64,000 nucleotides of DNA from Trinickia acidisoli (GCF_017315725.1 NZ_JAFLRG010000001.1:3472001-3536000), one strand, 5' to 3'; counted from the stretch's first letter, positions 9,748-20,125 are shown. Numbers and translations are program-made. Notes: generated by a model from the letters alone, not told the origin.

Positions 9748-11022
9748 TTAGTCGTACCCGCCGACCGTGAGCAGTTTCATCGACGCGCGGTACATCGCAT
9801 ACGCGCACCAGGTCGTCAAGCGCTCGAGCCAGTGCCGCGCCGCGTAGCGTGCCGGGTCGATGGGGTGTGCCTCGTCGAACGCCGCCAGCATCGCCTCGCG
9901 CAATTGACCGATCTCAGGATGCTCGAGCAGCACCACGTTCGCCTCGTTGTTCAGCACGAGGCTCAGCGCGTCGAGATTGGACGATCCGATCGTGGCCCAA
10001 TTCGAATCGACGACCGCCACCTTGCCGTGCAGCAACGTCTTCTCGTACTCGGCGATCTGCGCGCCCGCCGTCAAGAACGTTCGATAAAGATAAGGCACTG
10101 CGCGATCGAGCGCGGGGAATTCGTTGCGGCCTATCAGCAAGCGCACGTTCACGCCGCGTCGTGCCGCGCGCGCCAACGCGCGCAGCAGCCTGCGCCCGGG
10201 CATGAAGTACGGGTTGGCCACCAGAATTTCGTGTCGCGCGCGCCCGATGGCGACGAGATACGCCTTCTCGATCGCGCGCCGATTCACGAGGTTGTCGCGG
10301 GCGATGAACGCCACGCTGGGGCCCTTCGGGGTGCGCCCGGATGCGCGCGCCAACCGCCGCGACGGCGACGACGCGCCGCCCGCCGCGCTGTCGGCGCGCA
10401 GTTCGAGCGCGCTCGACACCGATTGCGTGTAGGGCCGGTGGCCGAGCGCGAGGCGCCGCCACTGCGTATCCAAGGCGGCGCCGACGCGCGCAACGACGGG
10501 CCCCGTCAACTCGACGGCGAAATCCCAGCGCGGGCGCGGGAGGCGAGCGCCAGTCGCGGCGAAGTCGTCGACGATATTGATGCCACCGCAAAAGGCAACC
10601 CGCTCGTCGACGAGCGCGAGCTTGCGGTGCGTGCGCGACAAGCCGAATCGACCGAACACGCCGAACCAGCCGGGGTTGTAGACGCGATGCTCGATGCCGG
10701 CCGCCCCCCAGGCGTCGAACAGCGCGAGGCGGCCGGTGCCCAGCCCGTCCGTGATCACGCGCACGCGTACGCCGCGATGCGCCGCGCGCACGAGCGCATC
10801 GGAAACGGCCCGACCCGCTTCGTCGTCGCAAAAAATATAGGTTTCGAGGGCAACACTCGCGCGCGCCGAATCGACATGGGCAATCAATGCGTCGAAGTAA
10901 TCGGCCCCGCTGCTGAAGAGCCGCACGCCATTGCCTGCCGTGAAGGCGAGCCGCGACGCGCGGCGTCGCGATACGAGCGCCGCCCCGATGCGCGCGAGTC
11001 GACGCGCGCCGTGTCCGCTCAT
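9748..11022 (-). CDS. clsB: Cardiolipin synthase B (phospholipase D family)
   Basis: 424 residues with two HKD motifs: one starting at His132 (HRKLALVDERVAFCGG) and one at His332 (HGKVAVVDSNWATIGSSN). There is no N-terminal membrane anchor pair as in ClsA, and the length fits ClsB (YbhO). It condenses phosphatidylglycerol into cardiolipin or a related phospholipid at the inner membrane. Its ATG overlaps the nudB stop by 4 bases, so the two are translationally coupled. A low-complexity linker lies near residues 205-235. Confidence 0.88.
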   Translation of the reverse strand: MSGHGARRLARIGAALVSRRRASRLAFTAGNGVRLFSSGADYFDALIAHVDSARASVALETYIFCDDEAGRAVSDALVRAAHRGVRVRVITDGLGTGRLALFDAWGAAGIEHRVYNPGWFGVFGRFGLSRTHRKLALVDERVAFCGGINIVDDFAATGARLPRPRWDFAVELTGPVVARVGAALDTQWRRLALGHRPYTQSVSSALELRADSAAGGASSPSRRLARASGRTPKGPSVAFIARDNLVNRRAIEKAYLVAIGRARHEILVANPYFMPGRRLLRALARAARRGVNVRLLIGRNEFPALDRAVPYLYRTFLTAGAQIAEYEKTLLHGKVAVVDSNWATIGSSNLDALSLVLNNEANVVLLEHPEIGQLREAMLAAFDEAHPIDPARYAARHWLERLTTWCAYAMYRASMKLLTVGGYD

Positions 11023-11540
11023 GCGCCCTCGGGCGGCTTGGGGGAGTCAGCCGGCGCGCCCGACGCCGCCGGGCTCGCACGCAAGCGGCGCGGCAGTTGC
11101 AAGATCGCGTCGCGATTCGATGAGGAAAAGCAGCGCGCGGCCGCTTGTTCGTAAGGCAGCCACAGATACGCCGTATGCTCGCGGGGCGCGAGCGTGATCT
11201 CGAGCCGATGGGGCACCACGAGCCCAAACCAATGCTCGACGTTACGCGTAACGCCTTCGGCATAGCGATGCCGCCAGACCGGATAGATTTCATACTCGAT
11301 CAGCTCGCCCCAATCGACGAGCGCGTCGAGCGGCACGAGCGGCCCGCCGGCGACGATGCCTGTCTCTTCGGCGACTTCGCGCACGGCGGTTTCGAAGAGC
11401 GGTTCGTCCACGCGATCTTTCGACCCCGTCACCGACTGCCAAAAGCCGGGGCGATCCGCCCGTTCGATGATGAGCACATCCAGCGCCGGCGTGTAGATGA
11501 CGACGAGCACCGACTCGGGAATTTTCGGCGGTTTGAGCAT
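11019..11540 (-). CDS. nudB: Dihydroneopterin triphosphate diphosphatase (Nudix)
   Basis: 173 residues from the ATG at 11538-11540. The Nudix box runs from GSKDRVDE to REVAEETGI. FWQSVTGS and the surrounding residues match the NudB family, which removes pyrophosphate from dihydroneopterin triphosphate in folate synthesis. A longer upstream extension in this frame is antisense to aspS and not real. It follows aspS after a clear terminator and overlaps clsB by 4 bases. The C-terminal 25 residues are Pro/Ala-rich. Confidence 0.88.
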   Translation of the reverse strand: MLKPPKIPESVLVVIYTPALDVLIIERADRPGFWQSVTGSKDRVDEPLFETAVREVAEETGIVAGGPLVPLDALVDWGELIEYEIYPVWRHRYAEGVTRNVEHWFGLVVPHRLEITLAPREHTAYLWLPYEQAAARCFSSSNRDAILQLPRRLRASPAASGAPADSPKPPEGA

Positions 11541-11675
11541 TGTGTTCGATCGATTCGCGACTGTGCGACTTAGCGTTACGCGTTTGTCCGTCAGCATAGC
11601 GCGCCGGCCGCAGATATGGCACCCGGCCGCTACGTCGGCCCGACCCAATCGGACCGTCGCCCGTGCGGGCGCATA

Positions 11676-11700
11676 AGAAAAAAGGCGCTCGCGCGCCTTC
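11676..11700 (-). terminator. Rho-independent terminator of aspS
   Basis: On the minus strand, AAGGCGC, a four-base loop and GCGCCTT are followed by a run of T (six A on the plus strand at 11678-11683). It lies about 30 bases after the aspS stop and before nudB. Confidence 0.85.
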
Positions 11701-11728
11701 TCCCTTTGCTGCCAGACTCCGCCAAGCG

Positions 11729-13531
11729 TTACGCCTTCGGCTGCTCCGGCTGCCTCAAGCGAATGTGCAGCTCTCGCAATTGGCGCTCGTCGACAGGGCT
11801 CGGCGCCTGCGTCAGCAGACACTGCGCGCGCTGCGTCTTCGGGAACGCAATCACGTCGCGGATCGAATCGGCACCGGCCATCATGGTCACGATCCGGTCG
11901 AGGCCGAACGCGATCCCACCGTGCGGCGGCGCGCCGTATTGCAGCGCGTCGAGCAGGAAGCCGAACTTCGCACGGGCTTCCTCGTCGTTGATCTTCAGCG
12001 CGCGGAACACCTTGGTCTGCACGTCTTCGCGATAGATCCGCACCGAACCGCCGCCGATTTCCCAGCCGTTCAGCACCATGTCGTACGCCTTCGCGAGGCA
12101 ACGACCCGGATCGGTCTCGAGGAACTCGAGGTGCTCGTCCTTCGGGCTCGTGAACGGGTGGTGCGCGGCGACGTGGCGCGCCTCTTCCTCGTCGTACTCG
12201 AACATCGGGAAGTCGATCACCCACAGCGGCTTCCAGCCCGCTTCGACAAGGCCGCTCGCCTTGCCGAAATCGGAGTGACCGATCTTCAAGCGCAAAGCGC
12301 CGAGGCTGTCGTTGACGACCTTCGCGCGGTCGGCCGCGAAGAAGATGATGTCGCCGTCTTGGGCGCCGGTGCGCTCGAGGATCGCCGCGATCGCCGCATC
12401 GTGCAGGTTCTTCACGATCGGGCTTTGCAGGCCGTCACGCCCCTTGGCGGCTTCGTTGACCTTGATCCATGCCAGCCCCTTCGCGCCATAGATACGCACG
12501 AATTCGGTATAGCCGTCGATGTCGCCACGCGAAAGCTCGCCGCCCTTGGGCACGCGCAGCGCAGCCACGCGGCCGTCCTTCGAGTTGGCCGGCGTGCTGA
12601 ACACCTTGAATTCGACGTCCTTCATCGCGTCGGTGAGCTCGGTGAATTCGAGCTTCACGCGCAGGTCCGGCTTGTCCGAGCCGAAGCGCGCCATCGCATC
12701 CGAGTACTGCATGACGGGGAACGGCGCGTCGAGCGCGACGCCGATCGTCTCCTTGAAGACGTGGCGAATCATCTGCTCGAACAGGTCGCGAATTTCCTGC
12801 TCGGTGAGGAACGACGTCTCGCAGTCGATCTGCGTGAATTCGGGCTGACGATCGGCGCGCAAGTCTTCGTCGCGGAAGCACTTGACGATCTGGTAGTAGC
12901 GATCGAAGTTCGCCACCATCAGGAGCTGCTTGAACAGTTGCGGCGATTGCGGCAGCGCGAAGAACTGCCCCGCGTTCACGCGCGACGGCACGAGGTAGTC
13001 GCGCGCGCCTTCGGGCGTGCTCTTCGTGAGCATCGGCGTTTCGATGTCGATGAACCCTTGCGCGTCGAGGTACTTGCGCACTTCCATCGCGACGCGATAG
13101 CGCAAGCGCAGGTTGTTCTGCATCTGCGGGCGGCGCAGATCGAGCACGCGATGCGTGAGACGCGTGGTTTCGGAAAGGTTGTCGTCGTCGAGCTGGAACG
13201 GCGGAGTGACCGACGCATTGAGTACCGTCAACTCATGGCACAGCACCTCGATCTTGCCGCTCTTCAAGCCGGCGTTGACGGTGCCCTCGGGGCGATTGCG
13301 CACGCTGCCCACGACGCGCACGCAAAACTCGTTGCGCACGCCCTCGGCGATCTTGAACATCTCGGCGCGATCAGGGTCGCAAACGACTTGGACGAGCCCT
13401 TCGCGATCGCGCAAGTCGATGAAAATGACGCCGCCATGGTCGCGCCGACGATGCACCCAGCCGCACAGCGACACGGTTTGGCCCAGCAGGTGTTCGGTCA
13501 CCAGACCGCAGTATTCAGTTCTCATCGACAT
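11729..13531 (-). CDS. aspS: Aspartyl-tRNA synthetase
   Basis: 600 residues from the ATG at 13529-13531. Another ATG four codons upstream is possible, and neither has a strong Shine-Dalgarno sequence. Bacterial-type AspRS: an N-terminal OB-fold anticodon domain (about 10-110), class II motif 2 ([18 protein letters not shown]), the GAD insertion in the middle, and motif 3 ([13 protein letters not shown]) near the C-terminus. It charges tRNA-Asp in the cytoplasm. In many proteobacteria lacking AsnRS it also charges tRNA-Asn, which cannot be decided here. It is last in the fmdB-DUF502-aspS group. Confidence 0.97.
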   Translation of the reverse strand: MSMRTEYCGLVTEHLLGQTVSLCGWVHRRRDHGGVIFIDLRDREGLVQVVCDPDRAEMFKIAEGVRNEFCVRVVGSVRNRPEGTVNAGLKSGKIEVLCHELTVLNASVTPPFQLDDDNLSETTRLTHRVLDLRRPQMQNNLRLRYRVAMEVRKYLDAQGFIDIETPMLTKSTPEGARDYLVPSRVNAGQFFALPQSPQLFKQLLMVANFDRYYQIVKCFRDEDLRADRQPEFTQIDCETSFLTEQEIRDLFEQMIRHVFKETIGVALDAPFPVMQYSDAMARFGSDKPDLRVKLEFTELTDAMKDVEFKVFSTPANSKDGRVAALRVPKGGELSRGDIDGYTEFVRIYGAKGLAWIKVNEAAKGRDGLQSPIVKNLHDAAIAAILERTGAQDGDIIFFAADRAKVVNDSLGALRLKIGHSDFGKASGLVEAGWKPLWVIDFPMFEYDEEEARHVAAHHPFTSPKDEHLEFLETDPGRCLAKAYDMVLNGWEIGGGSVRIYREDVQTKVFRALKINDEEARAKFGFLLDALQYGAPPHGGIAFGLDRIVTMMAGADSIRDVIAFPKTQRAQCLLTQAPSPVDERQLRELHIRLRQPEQPKA

Positions 13532-13597
13532 GGTATTCGTCATTCGTTTGGCATAAGGGAGCCACGCGCGCGGGTCGAAACCGGCCGCGCTGCGGCA

Positions 13598-14245
13598 TTA
13601 AAGGGGCGGCTCGACCGGACGGCGCGCCGGTGCGCTCGCCGGTATTTGCGGGGCGACGACGCCCATCGAGACGATGTACTTGAGCGCGGCATCGACCGTC
13701 ATGTCGAGCTCGACGACTTCCGCCTTGCGGACCATCAGGAAAAAGCCCGAGGTCGGGTTCGGTGTCGTCGGCACGTAGACGCTCACGTGCTCGTCTTGCA
13801 AGTGATTGACCACGTCGCCGCCCGGGATGCCCGTGAGGAACGCGATCGTGTACGAGCCGCGGCGCGGGTATTCGATCAGCAACGCCTTGCGAAATGCGTT
13901 CCCGCTGCTCGACAGCAGCGTGTCGGACACCTGCTTCACGCTCGTATAGAGCGGGCCGACGATCGGGATGTGCCGCAAGATCGCATCCCACCAGGTGACG
14001 AGCTTTTGCCCGACGAAGTTCTGCGTGAACAGCCCGACGACGAAAATGAACGCGAGCGTCAGCAGCGCGCCGACACCAGGCAGATGGAACCCGAACAGTT
14101 TTTCGGGTTGCCACGATTCGGGCAGCAGCAGCAGTGTTTGGTCCATCGTGCCGATGATGAGCCCGAGCACCCAGAGCGTGATCGCCAAGGGTACGAGGAC
14201 CAGCAAACCGGTCAAGAACACGGATTTCAACGTCGTCTTTTTCAT
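13598..14245 (-). CDS. DUF502 family inner-membrane protein
   Basis: 215 residues from the ATG at 14243-14245. Two strongly hydrophobic helices lie near the N-terminus (about 7-30 and 58-75), then the conserved segments WWDAILRHIPIVGPLYTSVKQV and IPGGDVVNHLQDEHVSVYVPTTPNPTSG split around an amphipathic region. This pattern is typical of the DUF502 family found next to aspS in betaproteobacteria. The function is unknown to me. It lies 143 bases after fmdB and 66 bases before aspS, so co-transcription is likely. Confidence 0.88.
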   Translation of the reverse strand: MKKTTLKSVFLTGLLVLVPLAITLWVLGLIIGTMDQTLLLLPESWQPEKLFGFHLPGVGALLTLAFIFVVGLFTQNFVGQKLVTWWDAILRHIPIVGPLYTSVKQVSDTLLSSSGNAFRKALLIEYPRRGSYTIAFLTGIPGGDVVNHLQDEHVSVYVPTTPNPTSGFFLMVRKAEVVELDMTVDAALKYIVSMGVVAPQIPASAPARRPVEPPL

Positions 14246-14388
14246 GTGTACCGCCAGAGAACCGCTTGGGAATGAATCGGCGCGTTTTCTCGCGCCGCCG
14301 CACGCCGCGACTCGATGCGTGCGACGACGTCCCGGCACGTGTCGCAGCCGGCGTGAGGCTGCGGGCGACGCACTCCGGCGACGCTCGC

Positions 14389-14739
14389 CTACGCGTCGGA
14401 CGCGCTCGGCGCTGTCGTGCTGGCCGGCTGCGAAGCGGTGCTCTCCGACTTCGTCTCGGACTTCGCTTCCGGCTTCGCTTCCGATTTTTCCGCCGCTGCG
14501 CCGCTCGACGCGGCCGCATTCGAGTCGGCCTTCGGCCCGGCACTCGACCCGTTCGAGCCGCCGCGGAAATCGGTAACGTACCAACCCGAGCCCTTCAACT
14601 GGAAGCCGGCAGCCGTCACCTGCTTACGAAATGTGTCCTTTTCGCATTGCGGGCACTGCGACAGCGGCGCATCGCTCATCTTTTGGAGCACGTCTTTCGC
14701 GAAGCCGCATGATTCGCAACGGTAGGCGTAGATCGGCAT
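14389..14739 (-). CDS. FmdB-family zinc-ribbon protein
   Basis: 116 residues from the ATG at 14737-14739. The N-terminal half is a putative zinc ribbon with CESC and CPQC pairs (about C9/C12 and C30/C33) and the signature MPIYAYRC. The C-terminal half is an Ala/Ser/Lys/Glu-rich low-complexity tail with near-repeats of EAKPEAKSE, probably disordered. The family is named after a putative regulator of formamidase expression, but its role is not established. It is first in the fmdB-DUF502-aspS order. Confidence 0.88.
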   Translation of the reverse strand: MPIYAYRCESCGFAKDVLQKMSDAPLSQCPQCEKDTFRKQVTAAGFQLKGSGWYVTDFRGGSNGSSAGPKADSNAAASSGAAAEKSEAKPEAKSETKSESTASQPASTTAPSASDA

Positions 14740-14932
14740 GATTCTGTTCCCGACTATTTCCGACAAAAAAACGGTTAAGCGCTTGCAAAGCGGTGAATTA
14801 TAGCCGCAATTGGCCACGCCCCGGCTGAGGGGCGCGCGCGGCGTCGCGGTTTCCGAAATGAGGGCGGCGATACCGGAAATCAACCCCGCCGTGCAAGCCG
14901 GTATCGGGCCGACCGCCCGTGGCGAGTGCCGC

Positions 14933-15583
14933 TCACCGCCTGCGCCAGGTCATCCAGCGCTCGCGGCCCGCGAACACGGGTATCGAATCGGCAACGGGTT
15001 CGTCCTCGACGAGTTCGAACGACGGGCCCAGCAACGCGTCGAGCTCGCCCCGCGAGATGCCGAACGGCGGCCCCTTGGGCATGTCATCGAAGAAGAAAAA
15101 GCCCGCGAGCAATCCGCCAGGGGCGAGCAACGAGGCCATCTGCGACGCGTAGTCGGCGCGGCGCACCGGCGGCAGCGCGCAGAGAAACGCTCGCTCGTAG
15201 ATCCAACCCGGTGCGAGCGGCGGCCGATAGGTGAAGAAATCGGCTTGCTCGACAAGCGCCGCGTGTGGCCCGAGTTGCTTGCGGGCCGCGGCGACGGCGT
15301 CGGCGGAAAAATCGATGGCGTGGACTCTCCAGCCGGCCCGCGCGAGCCAGAGGGCTTCGTGGGCGCTGCCGCAGCCCGGAATGAGGACCGGCTGCGGCGG
15401 CGCCGAGCGCGCGGCGAACGCCGCAAACGCCGCGGGCACCCCTGCCTGGTCCCACGGCGTGAAGCCTTGACGAAAGCGCTCGTCCCAGAACGCGGCCGTG
15501 TTCGGATCGCGCGTGGTAAAAGCGGGCACCGCGCCACCGGCGGGCGGCACCGGAGACGAAGGAGCGGACGACGGCTTGTTCAT
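14933..15583 (-). CDS. TPMT-like SAM-dependent methyltransferase
   Basis: 216 residues from the ATG at 15581-15583, preceded by GGAGGG. Thiopurine-methyltransferase-like fold: FWDERFRQGFTPWD near residues 32-45, the SAM-binding motif VLIPGCGSAHEALWLARAGW, and later FLCALPP and FFFFDDMPKGPPF, all typical of this branch. It likely methylates a small thiol, selenium or tellurium compound, but the substrate cannot be read. It lies 4 bases after ubiB, so it is co-transcribed with the ubiquinone genes. Confidence 0.82.
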   Translation of the reverse strand: MNKPSSAPSSPVPPAGGAVPAFTTRDPNTAAFWDERFRQGFTPWDQAGVPAAFAAFAARSAPPQPVLIPGCGSAHEALWLARAGWRVHAIDFSADAVAAARKQLGPHAALVEQADFFTYRPPLAPGWIYERAFLCALPPVRRADYASQMASLLAPGGLLAGFFFFDDMPKGPPFGISRGELDALLGPSFELVEDEPVADSIPVFAGRERWMTWRRR

Positions 15584-15587
15584 CGGA

Positions 15588-17165
15588 TTACCCTCCATAC
15601 GCGTAGGCCAGCCATGCGCGCGCAACCACGGCGCCGACGCCGACCGCCACGCCGAATACCAACAGCGCTTGCAGCAGCCTGTTCGTGCGCTTTTGCTCGA
15701 GCAGCAGCAGCCTGATCGCCGCGTCGTGCGTCCCGCGCGTGCCGTCGTGCCGCTCGGCGAGCAGGTGATGAACGAGACGCGGCAGCTGCGGCAGCGTCTT
15801 GCTCCACTGCGGCATCTCGACCTTGAGCCGCTCGTACCAGCCGCGCCAGCCGATTTGCTCGTTCATCCACCGCTCGAGGTAAGGCTTGGCGGTCTTCCAG
15901 AGATCGAGCTCCGGATCGAGCGAGCGGCCGAGCCCCTCGACGTTGAGCATCGTCTTCTGCAGCAAAACGAGTTGCGGCTGAATTTCGACGTTGAAACGAC
16001 GCGACGTGGAGAAGAGCCGCAGCAGCACCTGCCCGAGCGAGATGTCTTTGAGCGCGCGATCGAAGTACGGCTCGCAGACGGCCCGAATGGCGCTTTCGAG
16101 CTCTTCGACGCGCGTGGTAGGCGGCACCCAGCCCGATTCCAAATGCAGCGTGGCGACGCGGTGATAGTCGCGCTTGAAGAAGGCCAGGAAATTTTGCGCC
16201 AGATAGTTTTTGTCGAAATCGGACAGCGCGCCGATGATCCCGAAATCGAGCGCGATATAGCGGCCGAAATGGGCCGAATTGAGGCTGACTTGAATGTTGC
16301 CCGGGTGCATGTCCGCGTGGAAAAAACCGTCGCGGAATACCTGGGTAAAGAAGATTTCGACACCTTCGCGCGCGAGCTTCGGAATGTCGACGCCCGCCGC
16401 CCGCAACGTCTCGACCTGGCTGATCGGCACGCCGACCATGCGCTCCATGACGAGCACGTTCGGCGTACAGAACTCCCAGTACATTTCGGGCACGAGCAGC
16501 AGATCGAGCCCCGCGAAATTGCGCCGAAGCTGGCTGCCGTTCGCCGCTTCGCGCATGAGATCGAGCTCGTCGTGCAGGTATTTGTCGAACTCCCCGACGA
16601 CTTCGCGCGGCTTCAGCCGCTTGCCGTCGGCCCAGAGCCGCTCGGCCCAGATGGCCAAGTCGCGCAGCAGCGCCAGATCGGAATCGATCACGGGCAACAT
16701 GTTCGGCCGCAAAACTTTGATCGCGACGTTCTTGCCCGCGTGCTGGCCCGCCCTCACCTTCGCGAAATGGACCTGCGCGATCGACGCACTGGCTATCGGC
16801 ACCCGCTCGAAGTCGTCGAATAGGATGTCGACCTTCGCACCGAGCGCCTTTTCGATGATGTCGATCGCGACGGCCGAATCGAACGGCGGCACCTGATCCT
16901 GCAGCTTGGCGAGTTCGGTGGCGACGTCGAGCGAGAGCAGATCGCGGCGCGTCGACAACACTTGGCCGAACTTGACGAAGATCGGCCCGAGGCTTTCGAG
17001 CGCGAGCCGCAGCCGCACGGCCGGCGGCGACGTGTAACGGCGGCCGATCGTGCCGATGCGCACGAGCAACCGGACCCGCCGGTCACTGATGCGGCTCAGC
17101 ATCATTTCGTCGAGGCCGAAGCGCCAGACGGTGTAGACGATCTTGATGAAACGCAATAGACGCAT
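15588..17165 (-). CDS. ubiB: UbiB, atypical kinase/ATPase for ubiquinone biosynthesis
   Basis: 525 residues. The KxGQ motif of the UbiB/ADCK family is at about 65-75 ([14 protein letters not shown]), and the DFG-like metal-binding segment is [16 protein letters not shown]. Two hydrophobic helices at the C-terminus ([21 protein letters not shown]) anchor it to the inner membrane. It supports several ubiquinone ring-modification steps, probably by handling lipid precursors. It lies 14 bases after ubiJ and overlaps nothing else. Confidence 0.95.
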   Translation of the reverse strand: MRLLRFIKIVYTVWRFGLDEMMLSRISDRRVRLLVRIGTIGRRYTSPPAVRLRLALESLGPIFVKFGQVLSTRRDLLSLDVATELAKLQDQVPPFDSAVAIDIIEKALGAKVDILFDDFERVPIASASIAQVHFAKVRAGQHAGKNVAIKVLRPNMLPVIDSDLALLRDLAIWAERLWADGKRLKPREVVGEFDKYLHDELDLMREAANGSQLRRNFAGLDLLLVPEMYWEFCTPNVLVMERMVGVPISQVETLRAAGVDIPKLAREGVEIFFTQVFRDGFFHADMHPGNIQVSLNSAHFGRYIALDFGIIGALSDFDKNYLAQNFLAFFKRDYHRVATLHLESGWVPPTTRVEELESAIRAVCEPYFDRALKDISLGQVLLRLFSTSRRFNVEIQPQLVLLQKTMLNVEGLGRSLDPELDLWKTAKPYLERWMNEQIGWRGWYERLKVEMPQWSKTLPQLPRLVHHLLAERHDGTRGTHDAAIRLLLLEQKRTNRLLQALLVFGVAVGVGAVVARAWLAYAYGG

Positions 17166-17179
17166 GACAGGCCCGCTCG

Positions 17180-17806
17180 CTATTGCACGCGGCGCAAAGC
17201 GCCTGCATGACGCGCGAGCGCTTGTTGGTCGAGCCGCTCGATCCGTTTTTCGACGCGGGCGAGCGCATCGCGCGTGCGCGCAAGCTCGGCGTTGAACACA
17301 TCGAGCCCATCGCGACGCACGAGCTGCGGGTTTTCGTCGAGCAAGTATTCGGCGATCGAATCGCGCAGGCTACGGCCCGCGCGCAACGCCTGCTCGCCCG
17401 CCGTGCGAACGAGTTCGGCCGCCCGATGGGCCGCGGCGTCGCCGATCAGCTTCGCCAAGTCTTCCTCGGGCTCCCAGCGAAGATGTTCGGCCAGCTTCGC
17501 GAGTTGCGTGGCGAATTCGGCGTCGCCCTCGATCTTCACATGCTTCATGACCGCCGCCTGGCCGCCCTGGATGAAGGCCGGCAGCGCGTCGGCCCCGATC
17601 GCGAGCGAGACGTCTACCGCGCGCGCGTCGATTTCGTCGACGGCGCTCAGATAGCCGTCGGACTCCACGGCGAGGGTCAAGACGATCGACGCGAACGTGA
17701 CACGGGCCGTCTTGCCGGCGTATGGCGCGAGGCGTTCGCGGGCCCACGCTTCGCGAGCGAGCAAGTGATTGACGGCGGCGGCAAAGGGCTTGGCGGCAAA
17801 AGTCAT
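17180..17806 (-). CDS. ubiJ: UbiJ, ubiquinone biosynthesis accessory factor (SCP2 domain)
   Basis: 208 residues from the ATG at 17804-17806. A longer in-frame extension runs through the upstream terminator and is rejected. The N-terminal two-thirds is an SCP2-type lipid-binding domain ([31 protein letters not shown]), and the C-terminal part is a charged coiled coil ([20 protein letters not shown]). UbiJ scaffolds the soluble Ubi complex. It is just upstream of ubiB, as in E. coli. Confidence 0.9.
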   Translation of the reverse strand: MTFAAKPFAAAVNHLLAREAWARERLAPYAGKTARVTFASIVLTLAVESDGYLSAVDEIDARAVDVSLAIGADALPAFIQGGQAAVMKHVKIEGDAEFATQLAKLAEHLRWEPEEDLAKLIGDAAAHRAAELVRTAGEQALRAGRSLRDSIAEYLLDENPQLVRRDGLDVFNAELARTRDALARVEKRIERLDQQALARHAGALRRVQ

Positions 17807-17813
17807 TGGAGCG

Positions 17814-17850
17814 CAATAAAAAGCCCGCGCGGGCGGCAGCCGACGCGGGC
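17814..17850 (-). terminator. Rho-independent terminator after the Tim44-domain gene
   Basis: On the minus strand GCCCGCG (17850-17844) pairs with CGCGGGC (17829-17823) and is followed by TTTTTATT. It separates the Tim44/ubiE group from ubiJ-ubiB, so ubiJ probably has its own promoter or depends on read-through. Confidence 0.8.
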
Positions 17851-17921
17851 CTCTATTGTAGCGCCCGATCGCCAAGGCACCGGCGATCGGCAAACGGCCT
17901 ATGGCGAACGGGTAGATGCGC

Positions 17922-18908
17922 TTAGTGCGCCGCTTGTTCGATGCCCGCGAGCAGCCAGCCGTCGGCGCCGCGCTTGGGCTTGATCAATTGCCACGCTTCC
18001 GCGAACGGTTGCGCGGCGGAATCGGCCGCTTCGCGAATCAAGCCGTTGTAGCGCACGCTCGCGCGGTACTCGAAGGCATCTTCGGCGACATCGATCAACT
18101 CGGCGAAAAGCTGCACGACGTCGGTGTCGCTACGGCCGCCGCTGCGCGCATCGAACTCGCGCTTCAGTTCGGCGAACATCTCCGGTGTCGAAAAGGTGCG
18201 AATGTCGCTCAGGTCACCGGCATCCCATGCGGCCTGCAGCCGGACGAAGTTGAGTTTGGCATGGTGAAGAAACGCGCGCTCGTCGAAATCGGCCGGACGA
18301 GCGAAGGCGGCATGCTCCGCGGCCACTGACGCACCGGCAGCACCGACCACGCCGACGGCCTCCGCCGGCTCACCGCCGGCGAAAGCGGTACGGCCCATCG
18401 GCAAAGCACCGCCCGCCGCGGCCAGTGCGGGCTCGGTCTGCCGACGACGCATCGAGAGCAGCTTGCGCACGAGCCAAATCCCGACCATGGCCATCAGCGC
18501 AACGACGATCACGTTCGCCATTGCGCTCGCGAACGCCGCCCCTAAGCCGAAGTGCGACAACAGCGCGGCAATGCCGAGCCCGGCCGCGAGACCGGCGATC
18601 GGCCCGAGCCAGCGTGAGCGGGCCGGCGCGGCAACCGGGGTGGATGGGGTACTGGGCGCGTTCTGGGCGCGCTGCGCCTGCGTGCCCGCCTGCGCCGAAC
18701 GCCCCGGCTGCTGCGCGGGTGGTGCGCTATCACGCTGAACGGTTTGAGACTGGCGCCCGATGCTGCGGCCGCCGCCCAACCGCTTGGCCTCGGCATCGAG
18801 GGTTGCCAGGGCGCCGACGGCGATCATCGCTGCCACTGCAACGAGCCGGATTCGCTTCGTCAAATGCCATGAAAGGTTTTTGGAAGAATGAAGAAGCGAA
18901 TCGGTCAT
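17922..18908 (-). CDS. Tim44-domain protein, membrane-associated
   Basis: 328 residues. A hydrophobic N-terminal segment (about 18-40, with LDAEAKR, a plausible signal cleavage region) is followed by a Gln/Ala/Pro-rich linker. Two hydrophobic helices come next (about 100-145), then a C-terminal Tim44-like domain from about 205 (FLHHAKLNFVRLQAAWDAGDL ... FTPEMFAELKREF-type pattern). Bacterial Tim44-like proteins are membrane-associated and of unclear function. It lies 36 bases after ubiE and ends at a strong terminator. Confidence 0.85.
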   Translation of the reverse strand: MTDSLLHSSKNLSWHLTKRIRLVAVAAMIAVGALATLDAEAKRLGGGRSIGRQSQTVQRDSAPPAQQPGRSAQAGTQAQRAQNAPSTPSTPVAAPARSRWLGPIAGLAAGLGIAALLSHFGLGAAFASAMANVIVVALMAMVGIWLVRKLLSMRRRQTEPALAAAGGALPMGRTAFAGGEPAEAVGVVGAAGASVAAEHAAFARPADFDERAFLHHAKLNFVRLQAAWDAGDLSDIRTFSTPEMFAELKREFDARSGGRSDTDVVQLFAELIDVAEDAFEYRASVRYNGLIREAADSAAQPFAEAWQLIKPKRGADGWLLAGIEQAAH

Positions 18909-18944
18909 GCTGGCATCCCCTATGAAAACAATAAGTTAGGGGCG

Positions 18945-19676
18945 CTAGTACTTCACCCCTGAGTGCAAGGCTACCACGCCACCTGACAAATTGTAATATT
19001 TGACGACATCCAAGCCGGCCTGCTCCATCATCGTCTTCAATGTGTCTTGGTCCGGGTGCATCCGGATCGACTCTGCAAGATAGCGATAACTGTCGGCATC
19101 TTTCGCGAACCGCTCGCCAAGCCACGGCAACACCTTGAACGAGTAGACGTCGTAGGCTTTCTTCAACGGCTCCCACACCTTCGAGAACTCGAGCACGAGC
19201 AAACGGCCGCCGGGCTTCAGCACGCGCCGCATCTCGGAAAGCGCCACTTCCTTGCGCGTCATGTTGCGCAGCCCGAACGCCACCGTGACTACGTTGAAGT
19301 AGTTATCGGGAAAGGGGATTTTCTCTGCGTCGCAGAGCAGCGACGGCGTCACGATGCCGCGATCGATCAGGCGGTCGCGCCCCACGCGCAGCATCGATTC
19401 GTTGATGTCGGTCAGCCAAACCTCGCCGCTCGGCCCCGCCTGCTTCGCGAACGTCTTGGACAGATCGCCCGTGCCGCCGGCGATGTCGAGCACCTTGTAG
19501 CCGGGCCGCACGTTCGCCTGTGCGATCGTGAACTGCTTCCAGACGCGGTGCAGCCCACCCGACATCAGGTCGTTCATCAGGTCGTAGTTCGTCGCGACCG
19601 AGTGGAACACGCCTGCCACTTTCTTCGCCTTATCCTGCTCGTTGACGGTTTCGAAGCCGAAGTGGGTTTTGCTCAT
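18945..19676 (-). CDS. ubiE: UbiE, demethylmenaquinone/ubiquinone C-methyltransferase
   Basis: 243 residues, normal length. SAM motif I is [12 protein letters not shown] at about 65-76. The family signatures [17 protein letters not shown] and [24 protein letters not shown] are complete, and the protein ends with the typical [15 protein letters not shown]. It performs the C-methylation of the ubiquinone ring. It lies 35 bases after the DUF971 gene and before the Tim44 gene. Confidence 0.97.
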   Translation of the reverse strand: MSKTHFGFETVNEQDKAKKVAGVFHSVATNYDLMNDLMSGGLHRVWKQFTIAQANVRPGYKVLDIAGGTGDLSKTFAKQAGPSGEVWLTDINESMLRVGRDRLIDRGIVTPSLLCDAEKIPFPDNYFNVVTVAFGLRNMTRKEVALSEMRRVLKPGGRLLVLEFSKVWEPLKKAYDVYSFKVLPWLGERFAKDADSYRYLAESIRMHPDQDTLKTMMEQAGLDVVKYYNLSGGVVALHSGVKY

Positions 19677-19711
19677 CGCGTTTATCCTCCGCGCTTTCTC
19701 AAATTAATGGC

Positions 19712-20125
19712 TCAGTGGCAATGGCCGCGCGCAGCGCCGGGCGCCGCCATCGGCGCGTCGCGGTCGAGCCCGGCTGCCGCGAGCTTGTCGAAGTAGGCGC
19801 GCCAAAGCTCGTCTTGACGCGTCGCCAGATCGTAGAGCAAATCCCACGAATAGATGCCGGTAGCATGGCCGTCCGAGAACGTCGGCTGCAGCGCGTAGTT
19901 GCCGACGCCGTCGATCGACACGACCGTCACGTCGCGCTTGCCGGTTTGCGGCGTCTCTTGTCCGGGCCCGTGTCCGCGCACCTCGGCCGAGGGCGAATAG
20001 ACCCGCATCAATTCGAAAGGAATCCGATAGCTCAGTCCGTTTGCGTACTGCAGTTCCAGCGCGCGCGATTTTGCATGAACGACGATGCTCGTGGGCACCG
20101 GCGTATTCGAAGTCAGTCCGCTCAT
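19712..20125 (-). CDS. DUF971 family protein
   Basis: 137 residues from the ATG at 20123-20125. It resembles the small domain also found at the N-terminus of gamma-butyrobetaine hydroxylase (DUF971): LELQYANGLSYRIPFELMRVYSPSAEVRGHG, then VGNYALQPTFSDGHATGIYSWDLLYDL. In other bacteria this domain has been linked to Fe-S protein maturation, which is not testable here. It lies just upstream of ubiE and probably in the same transcript. The C-terminal tail (PGAARGHCH) is short and His/Cys-bearing. Confidence 0.85.
   Translation of the reverse strand: MSGLTSNTPVPTSIVVHAKSRALELQYANGLSYRIPFELMRVYSPSAEVRGHGPGQETPQTGKRDVTVVSIDGVGNYALQPTFSDGHATGIYSWDLLYDLATRQDELWRAYFDKLAAAGLDRDAPMAAPGAARGHCH

Noticed and set aside
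11663..14275. 870-codon plus-strand frame antisense to aspS and DUF502
   Set aside because: Same artefact: composition-driven frame across two genes and their gap with no recognisable domain.
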